From Clavelina lepadiformis (Eukaryota > Chordata > Ascidiacea > Aplousobranchia > Clavelinidae), in contig NC_135241.1 of the NCBI RefSeq assembly GCF_947623445.1, positions 24,368,501-24,432,500 on the forward strand: a DNA stretch of 64,000 nt, in the 5' to 3' direction. Shown in pieces: positions 60,895 through 64,000 of the stretch (positions are counted from its first letter, which is position 1; every line of letters begins with the position of its first letter). Below the pieces are notes generated by a model that was not told the origin of the DNA, did not search any database, and saw only the letters and a list, made by a program, of their open reading frames with translations. The translations under genes and the position numbers were made by a program.

Positions 60895-61065
60895 ATTTTG
60901 AGTTATTTTGGTCATGTGCATAACAGGAGTGTCACCTTTCTGTCAAAATTGCAATAAATTTTACAACTCTCTTAGATCAATGTATCGACAAGTTATATGC
61001 ATCATAACGGCGTGGAACCCAACCATAGCAGTTTCATTGGTCTAGTTCAGTCAGACCCAGAGAAA
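60895..61065 (+). repeat. Third, partial copy of the 190-bp tandem unit
   Basis: Shares CATAACAGGAGTGTC, TTTACAACTC, ATCGACAAGTT and GCATCATAACGGCGTGGAAC with the units at 57045-57425. It lies directly right of the CACTG-type element, which may have separated it from the others. Confidence 0.55.
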
Positions 61066-62409
61066 TATAATGGAAATGTATCAAGTGATGTGATAAATTT
61101 GCTTAACATAAATTCTAAGCATGGTAATAAATATTTAAAGAATTTCCCTCAGCTAAAAAATTATCCACTAAAAACTGCTGCGTTATGGTTTGTAGGTGAT
61201 AGAAAGAATTTGATTGAATGTGGTATAATAATTAGGCTAATTTGCATTGAAGACAAACTGTCAAATGTATTCGATTTCGGCTCTTACACTCATCCTCCAT
61301 ATTAAAAGCAGGCTTGTAAAGGAATCAGTGTTTTTAACAGCTATAACCTGCTAGCTCAACTCCAGCTACACTTATTTGGTTCTTGAAACACCCTTTGCAG
61401 CATCTTATTAATGCTACCATTGACCTCTTAACGATCTTATGTTGGAAAAAGTGGGAGGCGAGTTTCCGTCACTCATGGAGCGTTGATTACAGTCAAATGC
61501 GTGCTGTTATAGGTGAAAGCTTTTTTTTTGTCCATTGCCACACATATGAAACAACATCATATATCCTTATTTTTTTATTCATTTTGATCAAGTTTTAAAA
61601 TTATATACAATTAACATATTTAAATAGAAACATACACCAAGACAGACTGAGTAGTCAAACTTTGAGCGATAAGGAAATAACATTGCAATAAATCATATCC
61701 CCCACCTCACACTTCTTGTGTGTTAGGTGTGATGTATTGTATCAGCCACATGCCATTAAGTTAGAGTTGGCAACCTACGAACTAACCGCACTAGGTCACT
61801 CATAAAATTCAAGCGTTAAGTACTCGCAAGATAAAGTTAATGATGTCACGATCGACTAACCTACTATATTTATTATGTAACAAGTAATCTTGGAACTGAC
61901 ATCAGTCATCATATTAGCTACATTATGACGAAGATTAACTGATTGCCAGTATGGTAGTAGCTTCAATCACAGAATTAACAAAAAGCTAAAGGAACACAAA
62001 TTACAAAATTTTTTCAAAGTTGCAGAATCTAGACACGCAAAAAATCAGAGATTACGAAAAAATTGTTAATAACAATCACAATAAGAATTTCACCATGTGA
62101 ACAAACGATAACAACTCCTTACAGCAATACAATCAAGTTAAAAGTATTTATGTACAAATATACAAATGCGCTGAAAGCATGATCGACCATCAAAAAAGAA
62201 TATACTTACCAAAGACATAACATAATTTTGCACGAGTATTTAAAATCAATTTTGCAGGTTTCTGTTTCATCAGTTTTGTGAACTGCTTTCCTTGCATGTT
62301 GGACTTTGAGCAAGACAACATAATCTGCATTATCATATAGAACAAATAATAAGCAACGGAGGAGTAAAAGAGACTTGAATCACAAGTAATAAATTTTTGT
62401 AATAAATAC
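61066..62409. other. Spacer 3' of the tyrosine-tail receptor gene
   Basis: A 102-codon open frame (60997-61305, plus) overlaps the repeat and has no recognised domain. Nothing else seen. Confidence 0.35.
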
Positions 62410-63672
62410 CAGTTTTCATGTGAAGTTTTGTTTTTCTGCAACAAAAAATGCATAAAATAATACGTTTGCCTTTTTGGATAATGGCTAACAAAATTTTTAA
62501 TCACTATGCAGCTATTACCTAGATATTTTGTCCCCACATGACGGGTAAGTGTGTTTAAAAGTTCACAATACCAATTGGATTATCAAACGACGCATCATTT
62601 GCACACCTACTTCATTTTTTTCTCACCTTAGGAGAACGAACGTTGCTACATTCTTCGTAAGTACCTCCAACATTTGCATACGATGAACTTTCTGCTGAAT
62701 TCTCTGGTTTGGTGAACTTAACATTGGATCCTTCACTCAAGACAACATAACCTGCATTATCTGCATATCAAAGTGCACAAAAATTTAATTCCAAGCCTCG
62801 TAACATTTCTAATAAACAGTGAATGTATGACAACATAATTCTCAAAAATAGAATTCCTGAAAGTGTCGAATAAAATAAACATATCACCAATATTTTTATA
62901 ACAAATACCAGTTTTCAACTGTAGTCTTGAAGTCCTCTGCAACAAAAAATTTGTCTAAAATTGCAAGTAACCAAATGACCATTTTTTGTTAGAAGTTTTC
63001 ATGAAAATGATTAAATTTTAATTTAGTTCGTATTTGGCTTTATTCTTTCTCACCTGAGGAAAGGGAATGCCGCTACATTCTTCGTAAGTACCTCCAACAT
63101 TTGCGTACGATGAACTTTCTGCTGAATTCTCTGGTTTGGTGAACTTAACATTGAGTCCTTCACTCAAGACAGCATAACCTGCATATCAAAGTGCACAAAA
63201 ACATGCATCTTGCGTGTATATTTTTTTGGAATAATGAAAGGATAAATTGTTTATCCTGCGATTCAGTACCACACACATACCACATAAATTTTTGTAAAAA
63301 TACCTGTTTCCAGCTGAGAATCTTTAATTTTCTGTCACATTAAATATATTTAAAAATAGTGCAAATTTATAAATTTACAAGCCGCATTTCTTGTTTTTTA
63401 GCTAACTTGTATATATTTACCATGTGGCCAGAAGTGCCTACTCTCATATCAAGATATCCATTTGCATTATCTGCCAAGATTCAAAAACTTATTAACATAA
63501 CGTTGCGGATTTTGATGCCTCCATTTTGTGAAGAAAATAAAGTTTAAGCTTTTACTCAATGTCAGAGTAAGTAGATAATGACAAATATGTTTAACATAGA
63601 TGTATGCAAAATACCTGGATTGGGGCCAGCTGCTTTATGTTGTCTTTTGCTCTCAGCTTCCTGTTGTTGCAA
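62410..63672 (-). CDS. 3' end of a receptor-like gene with duplicated tyrosine-motif exon pairs
   Basis: Exons, high to low: 63615-63672, 63421-63470, 63304-63331, 63054-63178, 62909-62936, 62627-62760, and terminal 62410-62435. Phases fit throughout. Products: LQQQEAESKRQHKAAGPNP; DNANGYLDMRVGTSGHM; then twice a 28-nt microexon plus a long exon: KIKDSQLET + GYAVLSEGLNVKFTKPEN, and RTSRLQLKT + DNAGYVVLSEGSNVKFTKP, both ending ESSSYANVGGTYEEC. A third, decayed pair follows: the microexon (KNKTSHEN) has lost 2 nt and runs into a stop if spliced, or reads through to 62190 if not. YLDM is a PI3K-type YxxM site, YANV a Grb2-type YxN site, YAVL/YVVL are ITIM-like. Likely the cytoplasmic tail of a tyrosine-kinase-linked receptor; the 5' part is beyond the window. 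Confidence 0.65.
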
Positions 63673-64000
63673 CTGTGTGAAGGAAGTAGTTCAAATCAAT
63701 AATAGATTACTGGTAACAAAATTTAATTGATTGAGGTTTCATATTAAACCTAAACGGTCATCGTTTATCTTCGAATATTTTTTGCCTTTGAACGAGATAG
63801 TGGTATAATTACACAATGTTGTTTTGGTAAAATTATTCCAATATGACTTAGCGAGCCATTGCTAATTGGTTGTAGGTTGACCAGAAAAGAACACTTTGCT
63901 AAATTGGCGTAGCATATCTAGCCAATTATGACTGATAAAGAAATTATAGTAAAAACAATATCCACAATAAGCAAAATTTGAGTTTTTATCTGTACAATTG
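63673..64000 (-). other. Intron of the receptor-tail gene running off the window
   Basis: No exon recognised between 63673 and the window edge. The next upstream exon should end in phase 0. Confidence 0.35.

Noticed and set aside
1-64000. CRISPR arrays, operons, ribosome binding sites, riboswitches, rRNA
   Set aside because: None seen; the sequence is from an animal genome. The tandem 15-16-mers at 23133-23420 and 26215-26495 are MULE ends, not spacered repeats.

Overview
The window reads as AT-rich animal DNA from a tunicate, probably a solitary ascidian. The evidence is short multi-exon genes with small GT-AG introns, I-domain integrin-alpha genes, a family of short sulfotransferase-fold proteins, a kinase fused to TPRs, and many small DNA transposons. 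No bacterial features, CRISPR arrays, rRNA genes or convincing tRNA genes were seen. All gene models were spliced by eye; most have exon phases that close exactly.

Layout. 1-3.5 kb: a decayed then an intact Sulfotransfer_4-like gene (+). 3.9-5.0 kb: a foldback element. 5.4-8.0 and 16.3-18.9 kb: two paralogous integrin-alpha 'head' genes (-), each with a signal peptide, first propeller blades and an I/vWA domain with a complete MIDAS, and no room for the rest of an integrin. Between them lies a 17-exon XRRA1 orthologue (10.2-15.6 kb, -). 19-21 kb: SINE-like repeats. 21.9-27.8 kb: an eight-exon RNase T2 gene (+) whose third intron holds a 3.4-kb Mutator-like element with an open transposase and an embedded hAT fragment. 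31.3-35.0 kb: a five-exon RIPK/TKL-like kinase with a C-terminal TPR region (-). 38.6-39.7 kb: tandemly duplicated exons of a phosphotyrosine-motif tail (-).

40-50 kb is a transposon nest. A 3.45-kb CACTG-ended element carries an unrecognised multi-exon gene, and a 233-bp hAT MITE sits inside one of its coding exons. A Tigger element with an open 429-aa transposase has inserted into an older, broken pogo-like element. A large inverted duplication flanks the CACTG element. 50.9-51.8 kb holds a Ty3/gypsy fossil. 52-62 kb is mostly non-coding, with a second CACTG-type element (58.1-60.9 kb) that is itself interrupted by a MITE. 62.4-63.7 kb holds the 3' end of a receptor-tail gene (-) made of duplicated exon pairs with tyrosine motifs; it continues off the right edge.

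The best candidates for something undescribed are the CACTG-ended element with its gene, the two exon-duplicated tyrosine tails, the truncated integrin-head genes, and the kinase-TPR protein.
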